Shown: positions 17,806 to 27,139, counted from the stretch's first letter. The stretch: DNA of 43,237 bases from Pseudoalteromonas atlantica (GCA_007988745.1 BJUT01000034.1:1-43237); one strand, 5' to 3'. The notes: generated by a model not told the origin, from the letters alone. Translations and numbers: made by a program.

Positions 17806-17822
17806 TTAGTAAAATACTGATC
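17806..17822. repeat. TTAGTAAAATACTGATC repeat, copy 3 (intergenic)
   Basis: Third copy of the 17-base sequence found in the DUF3325 and DUF3649 genes, here in the spacer before the VOC gene. Confidence 0.65.
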
Positions 17823-17903
17823 TCTGCTGTTTTAGGGTTATTGCTTAGCTAATTACGAAGGTTTACAGTGGTCAATACTGGCAAGCCAAAGAGTAAATTT
17901 AAA

Positions 17904-18272
17904 ATGAGCAACCACGAAAAACTAAATTATGTAGAGTTTCCCGCGTGCGATTTAACAGCCACAAAAAGCTTTTTTACTAACGTGTTTAACTGGCAATTTA
18001 CCGACTACGGCCCAGAGTATACGGCGTTTAGCGGCCAAGGGCTTGATGGTGGCTTTTTTAATGCACCGCTTAAATCACTTACTCAACATGGGGCCGCACT
18101 GCTGGTGTTTTACAGTAACGACATTAACGCAACCTATAAAAAAGTAGCGCAATATGGCGGCAAAATAGTAAAACCTATTTTTGAGTTCCCCGGTGGCTGC
18201 CGCTTTCATTTTACCGAGCCCAGTGGTAACGAATTTGCCGTATGGTCAGAAAACAATAAACATATCAAATAA
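17904..18272 (+). CDS. VOC-family (glyoxalase-like) protein
   Basis: A single-domain vicinal-oxygen-chelate protein of 122 aa, with the common opening LNYVEFPACDLTATKSFF and the closing RFHFTEPSGNEFAVWS. Proteins of this group include uncharacterised resistance and ring-cleavage relatives; the ligand is unknown. The ATG at 17904 fits the family N-terminus (MSNHEKLNYVEF). A GTG at 17868, with a better AAGG site, would add 12 residues and cannot be excluded. It stands alone, 138 bases before the glycosylase-like gene. Confidence 0.85.
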   Translation: MSNHEKLNYVEFPACDLTATKSFFTNVFNWQFTDYGPEYTAFSGQGLDGGFFNAPLKSLTQHGAALLVFYSNDINATYKKVAQYGGKIVKPIFEFPGGCRFHFTEPSGNEFAVWSENNKHIK

Positions 18273-18409
18273 TTAGCTGTTATTTTTAGGTGAGATCACG
18301 ATTTTACCAACTAATAACTAATTTGAGTAAAATAAACCGATTTTTTACCAACTCATTAGGTCTAAATGGCCATTTAGAACAAAATTTAAGCATTTAAGGC
18401 CAGATTTAT

Positions 18410-19000
18410 ATGGATCCGATCAATTTAATTGAGCAAGTTAGTAAATGCGTGATCTGTGAACCTCATTTACCGTTAGGTGCTCGCCCCGTTATACAATTTA
18501 ATGCCAATGCGCGTATTTTAATTGCCGGCCAAGCACCGGGCATAAAAGTACACGAAACTGGCAAGCCTTTTAACGACGCAAGCGGAAACCGCCTACGCGA
18601 GTGGCTTGGGCTAAGTGTTGATGAGTTTTATGATCCGCAAAAAATAGCTATTTTACCTATGGGATTTTGTTACCCTGGTAAAGGTAAGTCGGGCGACTTA
18701 CCCCCGCGTAAAGAATGTGCACCCGCTTGGAGAGCGCAATTACTGGCCGCTCTGCCAAATTTAGAGCTTACAATCGTGCTCGGTAAATACGCGCAGGCTT
18801 ATCATTTACCGCATACTAAAAACAGGCCCTTAACCGAGTTAGTAAAATCGTGGCGTGAATATTGGCCGGAGCATTTGGTGCTACCACACCCAAGCCCACG
18901 CAATAATATTTGGCTTAAAAAGAACCCATGGTTTGCACAAGATGTACTGCCAGAACTTGCTGAGCGCGTTGCTGCAATATTAAATGAAGAACCACAATGA
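18410..19000 (+). CDS. Uracil-DNA-glycosylase-family protein
   Basis: A 196-aa protein of the uracil-DNA glycosylase superfamily, closest to the HI_0220.2-like group. Motif 1 is LIAGQAPGIKVHETGKPFND, with GQAPG at residues 40-44, where classical enzymes have GQDPY or GEAPG. Motif 2 is HPSPRN at residues 160-165. An N-terminal CVIC pair (Cys13/Cys16) is present, but I do not see the four-cysteine iron-sulfur pattern of family 4. It may act in base-excision repair; activity for this subgroup is not established to my knowledge. It overlaps the next gene by four bases (ATGA). Confidence 0.85.
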   Translation: MDPINLIEQVSKCVICEPHLPLGARPVIQFNANARILIAGQAPGIKVHETGKPFNDASGNRLREWLGLSVDEFYDPQKIAILPMGFCYPGKGKSGDLPPRKECAPAWRAQLLAALPNLELTIVLGKYAQAYHLPHTKNRPLTELVKSWREYWPEHLVLPHPSPRNNIWLKKNPWFAQDVLPELAERVAAILNEEPQ

Positions 19001-19734
19001 ACAGCTATAAATCAAACGGTTATATGCTTGTAAAGGGGCTTTACAGCACCAAAGAGCTAAATAAAATTAAGCCAATAATTAATGCATTTCATACACAGTG
19101 GAAGGCTAATAACCGTGAGCTTTATAAATCCCGTGCCATTAATAGTTCAGGCATAACAAATAGTGAGTATTTAACGGCGCAGCAAAACGAAGCCTTATTT
19201 AGTTTAATAGCTGATAACAAATTAATTAAGCGTGTAAAACAGGCGATTAGTGAGCCACTGTTTTTAAATACCCAGTTATTTTTTAATCCCGTTAATGTTA
19301 CACAAAAAAATTATTGGCATCGCGATATGCAATACCATTTAAATGTGCAAGAGCAACAAGCTGCGTTAAACGGGCCCGACGTAGTGCACTGCCGGTTAGC
19401 CCTTGAAGACGAACCAGGCATAGAGCTTGTGCCCCACTCGCATAAAAATTGGGATACACCAGAGGAGCTAAATGTACGTTTTGCAAAAAATAATAAGCTG
19501 CCAAGCGATAACCTAACTACAGGCAAAGTTATTAAACTTAATGCGGGAGACTTACTGTTGTTTTCAGCCAATATGATTCACCGTGGCTTATACGGCAAAA
19601 ACCGTTTAGCACTGGATATTATTTTTTGCGAAAATGCACCACAGCTTACTGCCTTTATCAATGCAGCAAACACCCCAAGCTCGGCAATCGCAAATAAAAC
19701 TGCTAATCCGCAAGTATTTTTTAACCCACTTTAA
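18997..19734 (+). CDS. Phytanoyl-CoA dioxygenase-family oxygenase
   Basis: A 245-aa Fe(II)/2-oxoglutarate-dependent oxygenase of the PhyH type. The iron triad is visible as His108 and Asp110 in YWHRDMQYH and His195 in ANMIHRG, with Arg203 placed to bind 2-oxoglutarate. The substrate is unknown; relatives hydroxylate lipid acyl chains or small natural products. Its start overlaps the stop of the glycosylase-like gene. It lies just upstream of the catabolic cluster but has its own promoter context, so a link to that pathway is only possible, not shown. The 17-bp palindrome occurs near its 5' end, encoding VKGLY. Confidence 0.85.
   Translation: MNSYKSNGYMLVKGLYSTKELNKIKPIINAFHTQWKANNRELYKSRAINSSGITNSEYLTAQQNEALFSLIADNKLIKRVKQAISEPLFLNTQLFFNPVNVTQKNYWHRDMQYHLNVQEQQAALNGPDVVHCRLALEDEPGIELVPHSHKNWDTPEELNVRFAKNNKLPSDNLTTGKVIKLNAGDLLLFSANMIHRGLYGKNRLALDIIFCENAPQLTAFINAANTPSSAIANKTANPQVFFNPL
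19029..19045 (+). repeat. 17-bp palindrome, copy 4 (inside the PhyH-like gene)
   Basis: TGTAAAGGGGCTTTACA, read by the gene as GTA AAG GGG CTT TAC (VKGLY). Identical to copy 3. Confidence 0.8.
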
Positions 19735-19805
19735 ACCCGCTATAACCCCATTTAGCACAACACTTTTTCGCTTAACTATAAATATTACTAATAGTGTTGA
19801 ATAAA

Positions 19806-19831
19806 TAAACATCACTGTTATTTATTTTAAG
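19806..19831 (+). promoter_or_regulatory. 26-bp shared element upstream of the TBDR gene
   Basis: The sequence from TAAACATCACTG to TTATTTTAAG matches 22 of 26 bases of the element at 23218-23243, upstream of the aldolase operon. This copy also forms an inverted repeat AAATAAA-N11-TTTATTT (19803-19827). It ends 66 bases before the receptor ATG and is a likely LysR operator or a shared promoter. Confidence 0.6.
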
Positions 19832-19897
19832 ACTCGTCAGTATGAAATAGACGCAAAATTATCCAATAAAAATAACCTCTATAATGGAGTTGCAGCT

Positions 19898-22282
19898 ATG
19901 ACAACTGAACACACACAGTCACACACACGTTTAAAACCTGCTTTTTTAAAGCAAAAAGCACTTACTTTATTTACGCTCAGCGCATTAAGCGTGGGTATGG
20001 CACAAGCTGGCGAGCAAAAAGTAAATAACAGCGAGCTTGAAACCATTACCGTCACCTCGCAAAAGCGGGTGCAATCGCTACAAGATATTCCTACCTCTAT
20101 TCAAGCGCTTTCTGGCGACTACCTCGAGCAAAACAGTGTTGACGATTTACTCGCCCTAAGCGAAAACCTACCTAACGTGCATATAACCGAAACCTCAAGC
20201 AGCAAACGTATTTTTGTACGCGGCATAGGCTCGGGTACTAACTCAGGCTTTGAGCAATCGGTTGCTATGTATAAAGATGGCGTGTATTTAGGGCGCGGGC
20301 ATCAGGCTAAATTTCCATTTTTAGATATGCAGCGCCTTGAACTTATAAAAGGTCCGCAGTCGGTTATGTTTGGTAAAAACGCCACAGCAGGAGCCTTTAG
20401 TATGATCTCAAATTCGCCAACCGATGTACTTGAAGGCAACGTATCGGTAGAGTTTGGCTCTGACAACGAAAAGCGCTTTACCGGCGTTATAAATATTCCT
20501 GTTAGCGATGATTTAGCCATACGTATTGCCGCGTTTGATCATTCTGTTGATGGCTTTTTATATAACCAAGCGCGCCAAAGTGATGAGCAATCTAACGACT
20601 CATCAGGTGCACGTTTATCTATAGATTGGCAAATAAACGATGATATAAACGCATTGTTTAAATGGGAACACGGTGAGTTTGAATCGCATGGCTCGCGCTA
20701 CCAATACATTATTGATACTCCCAACCGAGATTTACAAATAGCAAATGACCCTACTAACCCAGGCAATGTAGGGTATCGTTCACTTTTATTAAGCGACAAC
20801 TCGGGCCTTGATTACACAAGTTCGGTATCGGGCGATGGTCACCCAGGTGGGCTTAATGAGCAAAGTAAAACCACGCTTGATAACGCATCACTTAAATTAA
20901 CCTATAACTATGGCGAATACGAATTTACCTCTGTAACCACGTATAGCGAGTACGATTGGGACTCAACCTTTGACGCCGACTTTTCAGAAATCCCGCTTAT
21001 AAAACAAGACTACTTAGAAACCTATAACCAGTTTACGCAAGAGTTTAGAGTAAGCTCGCCAACAGGGCGCACGCTTGAATACGTAGCGGGCATTTTTTAC
21101 ATGAGCAGCGAGCTTGAACACCCAAACGATATTTTATTTGGTGCATCGTTACTTATTCCTGATTTAGTGGGTACATCATTGGGCGTAAATGCGCTGTTTG
21201 ATCAAGACCAACAAAGCTACTCAGCATTTACCGCCCTTACTTGGAATGTAAACGCGCAATGGCGCGCTAATTTTGGCCTGCGTTATCAAAAAGAAGAAAA
21301 AGAAGTAAGCAGCGTACAAAGTGTGTATAGCGTATTTGAGCCAAACACACCGCAAGCCGTACAACAATTTGCTAATGCCGCTGCGCCCACTATTGCAGGG
21401 CAGCTTTCGGGCGCGGGGGTACATAACCTTAACGCTAAGCGTGATGAATCGCACTTATCACCCAATATTAGTGTGCAATATTTAGGGTTTAACAACACCA
21501 TGTTATTTGCAAGCGCTGGCATAGGCTACAAAGCCGGTGGTTTTGATGGCTCTGGCTTAAATGGCTCACAAGGTAACACGGTTGATGAAAACTCAGGCTT
21601 TGAGTTTGACGACGAAAAAGCCACAAACTTTGAATTTGGCATAAAAGCCGAGCCAATTAAAAATACTCTACAAGTAAACGCTACACTGTTTTACACCCTG
21701 TACGATGACCTACAAGTATCTGAATTTAATGGTAATGCATTTGTAGTTAAAAATGCCGCCGAAACCAAAGTAAAAGGGATTGAGCTCGATTCGCGCTGGG
21801 CAATAAATCAAAGTTGGCAGCTATCGGCAAACCTTGCGGTGCTTGATTTTGAATACGAACAATACGCCAGTGCATCGCCAACGGTTATGCAAAGCGAGCT
21901 ACTTGGCCAAGCGTTTCAAGATTTAACCGGGCAAACTGGCGCGTTTGCTCCCAATTACTCAGGCAATATAGCGATTGATTACAACACCGAGGTATTTTCT
22001 AATTTAACTTTAAGTAGCAATTTAGCGCTTAACTTTAGTGACGATTACTTTTTAGAGCAAGATCTTGACCCAATAGCCAAGCAAAGTGCTTTTGAAAAGC
22101 TAAATTTACGCATAGAGCTAGCTAGCAGTGAAGGAGATTGGTCGGTGGCGTTATTGGCTAAAAATTTAACCGATAAACACACTTTTTCGCAGGCCAACGA
22201 TGTGCCAGTAATTAGCTACGCACACCGTTTTTTATCAGAGCGTGGGCGCAGTTATCACGCACAATTTAATTACCGCTTTTAA
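19898..22282 (+). CDS. TonB-dependent receptor of the catabolic cluster
   Basis: A 794-aa outer-membrane TonB-dependent transporter. It has an extended signal region (hydrophobic core LTLFTLSALSVGMAQA), a TonB box (ETITVTSQKR) near residue 50 and a plug domain with IFVRGIGSG and the LIKGPQSVMFGKNATAG motif. A 22-strand barrel ends in the aromatic C-terminus HAQFNYRF. The plug resembles receptors of the CirA/sphingomonad-type group often used for organic substrates rather than iron. Its position beside a LysR gene and acyl-CoA genes, and the shared upstream element, suggest it imports the cluster substrate across the outer membrane. It overlaps the LysR gene convergently by 17 bases. Confidence 0.93.
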   Translation: MTTEHTQSHTRLKPAFLKQKALTLFTLSALSVGMAQAGEQKVNNSELETITVTSQKRVQSLQDIPTSIQALSGDYLEQNSVDDLLALSENLPNVHITETSSSKRIFVRGIGSGTNSGFEQSVAMYKDGVYLGRGHQAKFPFLDMQRLELIKGPQSVMFGKNATAGAFSMISNSPTDVLEGNVSVEFGSDNEKRFTGVINIPVSDDLAIRIAAFDHSVDGFLYNQARQSDEQSNDSSGARLSIDWQINDDINALFKWEHGEFESHGSRYQYIIDTPNRDLQIANDPTNPGNVGYRSLLLSDNSGLDYTSSVSGDGHPGGLNEQSKTTLDNASLKLTYNYGEYEFTSVTTYSEYDWDSTFDADFSEIPLIKQDYLETYNQFTQEFRVSSPTGRTLEYVAGIFYMSSELEHPNDILFGASLLIPDLVGTSLGVNALFDQDQQSYSAFTALTWNVNAQWRANFGLRYQKEEKEVSSVQSVYSVFEPNTPQAVQQFANAAAPTIAGQLSGAGVHNLNAKRDESHLSPNISVQYLGFNNTMLFASAGIGYKAGGFDGSGLNGSQGNTVDENSGFEFDDEKATNFEFGIKAEPIKNTLQVNATLFYTLYDDLQVSEFNGNAFVVKNAAETKVKGIELDSRWAINQSWQLSANLAVLDFEYEQYASASPTVMQSELLGQAFQDLTGQTGAFAPNYSGNIAIDYNTEVFSNLTLSSNLALNFSDDYFLEQDLDPIAKQSAFEKLNLRIELASSEGDWSVALLAKNLTDKHTFSQANDVPVISYAHRFLSERGRSYHAQFNYRF

Positions 22283-23195
22283 GTTTGTCAGCAGGGATAA
22301 GTTGCTGGGCTAAACCTAGCAGCTTTTCTCGCATCCAACTATTTACTAAATCGTCATCGGCTTGTTCGTGCCAATACATGTGCACGGGCATTAACGGCAC
22401 ATCAAACGGCAAGCTAGTTACATGCACAGGCATTTGCTCTTTTAATACCTGCGCGTACGCGTTTGGCATGGTCATTATCATGTCGCTTTGGCTAATCACT
22501 TTAGTCGCCGCAAAATAATGTTCACATTTAAGCACTACATTACGGGCAAGTGCATGCTTTGCCAGCGCCATATCAATGATATCTACCTGCGCGCCTTTTA
22601 ACGACACCAACGCGTGCGATGCCTTTGCGTAATTTTGTACGGTTAAGTCATTTAATATTGGGTGATCGTGCCTACAAATTAGCGAAAAATGCTCATTACA
22701 AATAAAGGTGTTTTTTATGTGGTTACTCGTTGGGGTAAGTACATCAATAACTATATCGAGCTCTTGGTTTTCGAGTGATTTTTCCATATCAACATGCGAC
22801 ACCTGTCGGCTGTTAATCGTGATATTGGGGGTGTTTGTGAGTAGGTCGCTCATTAGTGGCGGAAAAAATATCGATTCTAAAATATCTCTAAAGCCAAATT
22901 TAATTTCGCGCTTAAAGGCGGCTATATCAAAAAGCCGTTCGTTATTTAAGGTTGACTCTAATACCTGCACCGACTCAATAACTTGCGCTATTATTTTTTG
23001 GCAAAAAGGTGAGGGCACCATACGCCGACCGTGGCGAATAAATAATGGGTCGTCAAACTTTTCTCTAAGGCGAGAAAGCGCATGGCTAACAGCAGGTTGC
23101 GTTAAATGCAGTTTATCCGCTGCAGTGGTAATACTGCCCTCTTGATATACCGTTTTAAGTATTACAAACAGGTTTAAATCTATCTTTCCATGCAT
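22266..23195 (-). CDS. LysR-family regulator 1 of the catabolic cluster
   Basis: A 309-aa LysR-type transcription factor. The winged-helix domain is at residues 5-65 (DLNLFVILKTVYQEGSITTAA, LTQPAVSHALSRLREKF), followed by a substrate-binding domain that senses a small effector. It is paralogous to the LysR at 27140-28048: the C-termini share the pattern MYWHEQ and W-R. It is transcribed divergently from the aldolase operon and convergently with the receptor. A 26-bp element found before both of those genes is a good candidate binding site. It probably activates the pathway in response to the substrate or its CoA ester. Confidence 0.92.
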   Translation of the reverse strand: MHGKIDLNLFVILKTVYQEGSITTAADKLHLTQPAVSHALSRLREKFDDPLFIRHGRRMVPSPFCQKIIAQVIESVQVLESTLNNERLFDIAAFKREIKFGFRDILESIFFPPLMSDLLTNTPNITINSRQVSHVDMEKSLENQELDIVIDVLTPTSNHIKNTFICNEHFSLICRHDHPILNDLTVQNYAKASHALVSLKGAQVDIIDMALAKHALARNVVLKCEHYFAATKVISQSDMIMTMPNAYAQVLKEQMPVHVTSLPFDVPLMPVHMYWHEQADDDLVNSWMREKLLGLAQQLIPADKLKSGN

Positions 23196-23217
23196 AGTAT
23201 TTATGTTTAACCATTAA

Positions 23218-23243
23218 TTAACATCACTTCTATTTATCTTAAG
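23218..23243 (+). promoter_or_regulatory. 26-bp shared element in the LysR/aldolase divergent promoter
   Basis: The sequence from TTAACATCACTT to TATTTATCTTAAG matches 22 of 26 bases of the element before the TonB-dependent receptor. Its location between divergent LysR and target genes is the classic place for a LysR operator. Confidence 0.6.
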
Positions 23244-23285
23244 CGAGACTAAACTAAAGTCAACAGAGTTTAATTTAGGATTATT

Positions 23286-24092
23286 ATGAGCAATACACTA
23301 GAGCAGCAAGCCGCAAAAATGACCATAGGCAGCGACAAATTTAAACTTATTATGCCGCCTAAATTTAGCACCCTAAACGAGCAACGCAGCTACGAAAAAC
23401 AACGCCTAGCCGCAGGCTTTAGAGTATTTGCCATGTACGGTTTTGATGAAGGACTTGCTGGGCACATAACACTTCGCGACTGCATAGAGCCCGATACATT
23501 TTGGGTAAACCCTGTAGGTATGCATTTTGCGCATATTAAAGCGTCAGATCTTATTCGAGTTGATCACAAAGGTAATATTATTGAAGGCAGCACACCGATT
23601 AATAATGCCGCGTTTGCTATTCATTCACGCATACATATGGCGCGACCCGACGTAAACGCAGTAGCCCATGCCCATACACGTTATGGCCGTGCGTTTTCGG
23701 CATTAGGAGAGTTACTTAAACCAATTTCGCAAGATGCCTGCGTATTTTATGAAAACCACAGTGTATTTGATGTATTTAGCGGCGTAGTGGCCGACAGTGA
23801 AGAGGGCGATATGATAGCTAAGTCACTGGCTGATCACTGCGCTGTTATTTTGCAAAACCATGGTTTACTTACCGTTGGTTCGTCGGTTGATGCCGCAGTT
23901 GCCAATTTTGTATTGCTAGATAGCTGCTGCCAAAGCCAATTATTAGCGCAAGCCGCAGGCGAGCCTAAGCTTATTTCTCACGATGTTGCGCTACACACTA
24001 AACAAGCCAATGGCTCAGAGCTAGTTACATGGGGGAACTTTCAGCCCATGTATCAGGTTGTTGCCGCAAAAGATAACAGCTTTTTAGATTAA
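23286..24092 (+). CDS. Class II aldolase/adducin-family protein
   Basis: A 268-aa protein with the class II aldolase fold. The zinc ligands of the family are visible as His128 and His130 (VAHAHTRYG) and His192 (LQNHGLLTVG). The catalytic acid Glu, normally in the E-x-x-x-H segment before the first histidines, is not seen: the segment reads INNAAFAIHSRIH. It may therefore be an adducin-like subgroup or catalyse another reaction such as decarboxylation or isomerisation. It is the first gene of the operon-like group with the acyl-CoA synthetase and the BASS transporter. Its role in the pathway could be cleaving a hydroxylated intermediate; that is inference. Confidence 0.85.
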   Translation: MSNTLEQQAAKMTIGSDKFKLIMPPKFSTLNEQRSYEKQRLAAGFRVFAMYGFDEGLAGHITLRDCIEPDTFWVNPVGMHFAHIKASDLIRVDHKGNIIEGSTPINNAAFAIHSRIHMARPDVNAVAHAHTRYGRAFSALGELLKPISQDACVFYENHSVFDVFSGVVADSEEGDMIAKSLADHCAVILQNHGLLTVGSSVDAAVANFVLLDSCCQSQLLAQAAGEPKLISHDVALHTKQANGSELVTWGNFQPMYQVVAAKDNSFLD

Positions 24093-24221
24093 AACACTGG
24101 CAATAGCTTAATTTTGATAGACTAAAATTTGCGCGGTAATGGCCCACACACCCAAAGCCGCGTTTAAATACTATGCACTCACACGCAAACACACACATTA
24201 TAAAGATACGTTGAGGGTTTT

Positions 24222-26207
24222 ATGAATATAACAACAATTAAAAACCACGCCGATGTTGGCAATTTAAACCTTGCTGAAATATCACCAGAGCAACTTCCTC
24301 GCTCTACTTATCATGCCATTTTACAATCGGCAAAAAACTTTGGTGATGCAACCGCTATTGAATACATTTTAGATGGCGACTGCATTAGCGAAGCGCAAAT
24401 TCCGTTTGCAAAAAGGCTTATTCATCGCATTTTAATGACCTTTAAAGGTAAAAGCTTTGCTAATCCGCACCGTAAAATGAGTTACAACGCGCTCGCAAAA
24501 AACGTAACAGGGCTTGGCAATGCATTGCACTCGTTGGGTATTACAAAAACCGAGGTTACCTCGCTGGTATTACCTAACTTCCCTGAAACCTATGTATCGC
24601 TTTGGGCAGCAGAGGCCGCAGGCATTGCAAACCCCATAAACCCCTTGCTTGATGAGTCCATAATGAAAGAAATTATGATCTCAGCCAATACCAAAGTAAT
24701 CATTGCCCTAGGCCCAGTCCCTGGTAGCGATATTTGGCAAAAAGTAATGGCAATTAAAGAGCATATACCCGGCCTAAAAGCGGTTATTAGCTTATTTGGT
24801 GACGACATAGCGTGCTCGCAAAATAATAAAGTACCCGTGTATGGGTTTAAAAAGTTACTCGCGGCGCAAAGTACGCAAGCAGCTAATTTTACTTTGCCTG
24901 AGCAAAGCGATGTGTGCGCGTATTTTCATACGGGTGGTACCACCGGCCTACCAAAACTTGCCAAGCACTTGCACTTAAACCAGCTCACCAATGCAGGGCA
25001 GGTTAATTTACTTTCGCCAGTAAACGCAGGCGATACCATGCTAGTAGGTTTGCCCATATTTCATGTAAATGCGGCGGTAGCCACAGGCATAGCCTCGGTT
25101 ATGAAAGGCTGTAAAATTTTACTCGCAAGCCCTTCTGGCTTTAGAGGTAAAAACATCATTCAAAACTTACTCACCCTAATTAATAATTACGATGTAGCCG
25201 TTATGACCGCCGTACCTACTGTTTACGCGGCTATGGTTGAGCAAATTACCTCGCAAAAAATATCGGTGCCACCGCTTAAAATGAAGTTTGCTATTTGTGG
25301 GGCCGCGCCGCTTTCATCAGATTTACAAGCCCTGTTTACTAAACTCACAAACACCCCACTGGTAGAGGGTTATGGCTCAACTGAGGGCAGCTCGGTAAGT
25401 ACGTTAATGCCTGTAAACCCAATTAATAAAGAGGCTTCTGTAGGGCTGCCAATACCTGGTATTACGCTTAAAATTGCCGATATAAACGAGCAAGGCACGC
25501 TTGTTAAAATGTGCGATACACTCGATGTTGGCGAAATAATAATAACCGGTAATAACGTATTTCCCGGTTACGTAGAAGATGCGCATAACCAAGGCGCATG
25601 GGTAGTTGATGAAAACGGCCAACAGTATTTTAGAACCGGCGATTTAGGAAAAATAGATGAGAGCGGGTATGTATCTTTATGTGGTAGACAAAAAGAGCTA
25701 ATAATACGTGGCGGGCACAATATAGACCCCAAAATGATAGAAGATGCCGCAACCAGCCACCCCGATGTAACACTTGCAGCCGCCGTGCCACGCCCCGACT
25801 GCTACGCAGGCGAAGTGCCGGTACTTTACGTAACGCTTAGCCCACATAGCACGCTTAAACTTGATGATCTCACCGCGTATGTTAGCGCCAACATACCTGA
25901 GCGAGCAGCAATACCAAAATCTATTTATATAATTGATGAAATACCGCTTACTGCCGTAGGTAAAATTTATAAGCCCGAATTGGTTTGCCTAGAAATAAAA
26001 CAAACCATTACAGAGGCTCTAAGCGAGCAATTAATCAACAAAACCGTGCAAATAAATGTGTTTGCTGATAAAAAGTTAGGCATAAAAGCCACAATTTTAG
26101 TTAATGAAGATGAGATAAACGCGCTGAAACAACAGATAAAGACGCTGCTAACCCCGTACTCATTTAACTACGAAGTGCTGGCATTAAAAACAACAGAGGC
26201 CGCCTAA
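24222..26207 (+). CDS. Acyl-CoA synthetase (AMP-binding enzyme)
   Basis: A 661-aa adenylate-forming acyl-CoA ligase. The P-loop is HTGGTTGLPK at residues 236-245. GYGSTEGS is the adenine-binding motif, FRTGDLG (TGDLG at 472-476) binds ribose, and GRQKELIIRGG is the hinge. The catalytic lysine is Lys581 in TAVGKIYKP. A C-terminal extension of about 75 residues after the lysine motif is unusual. The enzyme should convert the imported carboxylic acid to its CoA ester in the cytosol, the first committed step. It is followed two bases later by the transporter gene, so the two are co-expressed. Substrate not determinable. Confidence 0.93.
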   Translation: MNITTIKNHADVGNLNLAEISPEQLPRSTYHAILQSAKNFGDATAIEYILDGDCISEAQIPFAKRLIHRILMTFKGKSFANPHRKMSYNALAKNVTGLGNALHSLGITKTEVTSLVLPNFPETYVSLWAAEAAGIANPINPLLDESIMKEIMISANTKVIIALGPVPGSDIWQKVMAIKEHIPGLKAVISLFGDDIACSQNNKVPVYGFKKLLAAQSTQAANFTLPEQSDVCAYFHTGGTTGLPKLAKHLHLNQLTNAGQVNLLSPVNAGDTMLVGLPIFHVNAAVATGIASVMKGCKILLASPSGFRGKNIIQNLLTLINNYDVAVMTAVPTVYAAMVEQITSQKISVPPLKMKFAICGAAPLSSDLQALFTKLTNTPLVEGYGSTEGSSVSTLMPVNPINKEASVGLPIPGITLKIADINEQGTLVKMCDTLDVGEIIITGNNVFPGYVEDAHNQGAWVVDENGQQYFRTGDLGKIDESGYVSLCGRQKELIIRGGHNIDPKMIEDAATSHPDVTLAAAVPRPDCYAGEVPVLYVTLSPHSTLKLDDLTAYVSANIPERAAIPKSIYIIDEIPLTAVGKIYKPELVCLEIKQTITEALSEQLINKTVQINVFADKKLGIKATILVNEDEINALKQQIKTLLTPYSFNYEVLALKTTEAA

Positions 26208-26208
26208 T

Positions 26209-27081
26209 TTGAACGCATCATTTTTAACAGAAATCATACTCCCACTCGCCCTTGCCCTTATTATGTTTGGCATGGGGCTTGGGCTTACAGTTGGCGACTT
26301 TACGCGGCTTTTTAAAAAGCCCTTAGCAATTGCTATGGGCTTACTAGGCCAAATTATTGCCATGCCGCTACTGGCTTTAGGTTTGTGTTATTTACTTAAT
26401 TTACCCACACCTATAGCAATAGGGTTAATGATTTTAGCCGCGTGCCCAGGTGGTACTATGTCAAACGTAGTGAGCCAGCTGGCAAAGGCTAATTTGGCGC
26501 TTTCGGTAAGCTTAACCGCTGCCTCAACCGCTATTAGCATTATTACCACACCGTTTATTATTGGCTTTGCCATGCACCAATTTGCGCCGCAAGACGATGC
26601 TAATTTTTCTATATTAACTACATCACTTGGGCTATTTGTAATCACCTTAGTGCCTGTAGCCATAGGGATAAGCCTGCGCCATTTTAAAAGCGAATTTGCG
26701 ATTAAAAGCGAGCCGTTTTTTAGGCGTTTTTCGTTATTTTTTATGCTCGCCATGATAGCCGCGCTAGTAATAAAAGAACGCGCCTTACTGGCAAGCTCGT
26801 TTGATGCTGTATTTTGGGCCTGCCTTGCATTAAATATTGGCTCAATGGTCATTGGCTTGCTCATAGCTAAGCTTTCAAACCTTAATTTGACCGATTCGCT
26901 AACACTTGGGATTGAGGTAGGGATTCAAAACGCATCGTTGGCTATTTTAATTGCTATAAGCTTTTTAAATAAGCCCGAATACGCAGTAACGGGCGGTGTA
27001 TATGGCCTTGCCATGTTTATTGGGCCGCTGTTATTAATTGCTGGGCTTAAGTTTAAAAACAAACGCCTTGTAAACGCTTAA
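26209..27081 (+). CDS. Bile acid:sodium symporter (BASS) family transporter
   Basis: A 290-aa inner-membrane carrier with nine to ten hydrophobic helices. BASS family motifs are MILAACPGGTMSNVVSQLAK (the Na-site region) and GIEVGIQNASLAILIA in the second repeat. Family members cotransport sodium with organic anions such as bile acids, pantoate, pyruvate and other carboxylates. The TTG start at 26209 is one base after the synthetase stop, so translation is tightly coupled. This implies the acid is imported and activated together. Terminator 27094-27127 ends the operon. Confidence 0.92.
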   Translation: MNASFLTEIILPLALALIMFGMGLGLTVGDFTRLFKKPLAIAMGLLGQIIAMPLLALGLCYLLNLPTPIAIGLMILAACPGGTMSNVVSQLAKANLALSVSLTAASTAISIITTPFIIGFAMHQFAPQDDANFSILTTSLGLFVITLVPVAIGISLRHFKSEFAIKSEPFFRRFSLFFMLAMIAALVIKERALLASSFDAVFWACLALNIGSMVIGLLIAKLSNLNLTDSLTLGIEVGIQNASLAILIAISFLNKPEYAVTGGVYGLAMFIGPLLLIAGLKFKNKRLVNA

Positions 27082-27093
27082 AAAAACAACGCG

Positions 27094-27127
27094 AAGCGCC
27101 AAATTTAGCTCACTAAGTTTGGCGCTT
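27094..27127. terminator. Bidirectional terminator
   Basis: Ten-base arms AAGCGCCAAA/TTTGGCGCTT with inner pairing TTA/TAA lie between the convergent BASS and LysR2 genes, followed by TTTTA on the right and preceded by an A run on the left. Confidence 0.8.
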
Positions 27128-27139
27128 TTATTATAGCTA

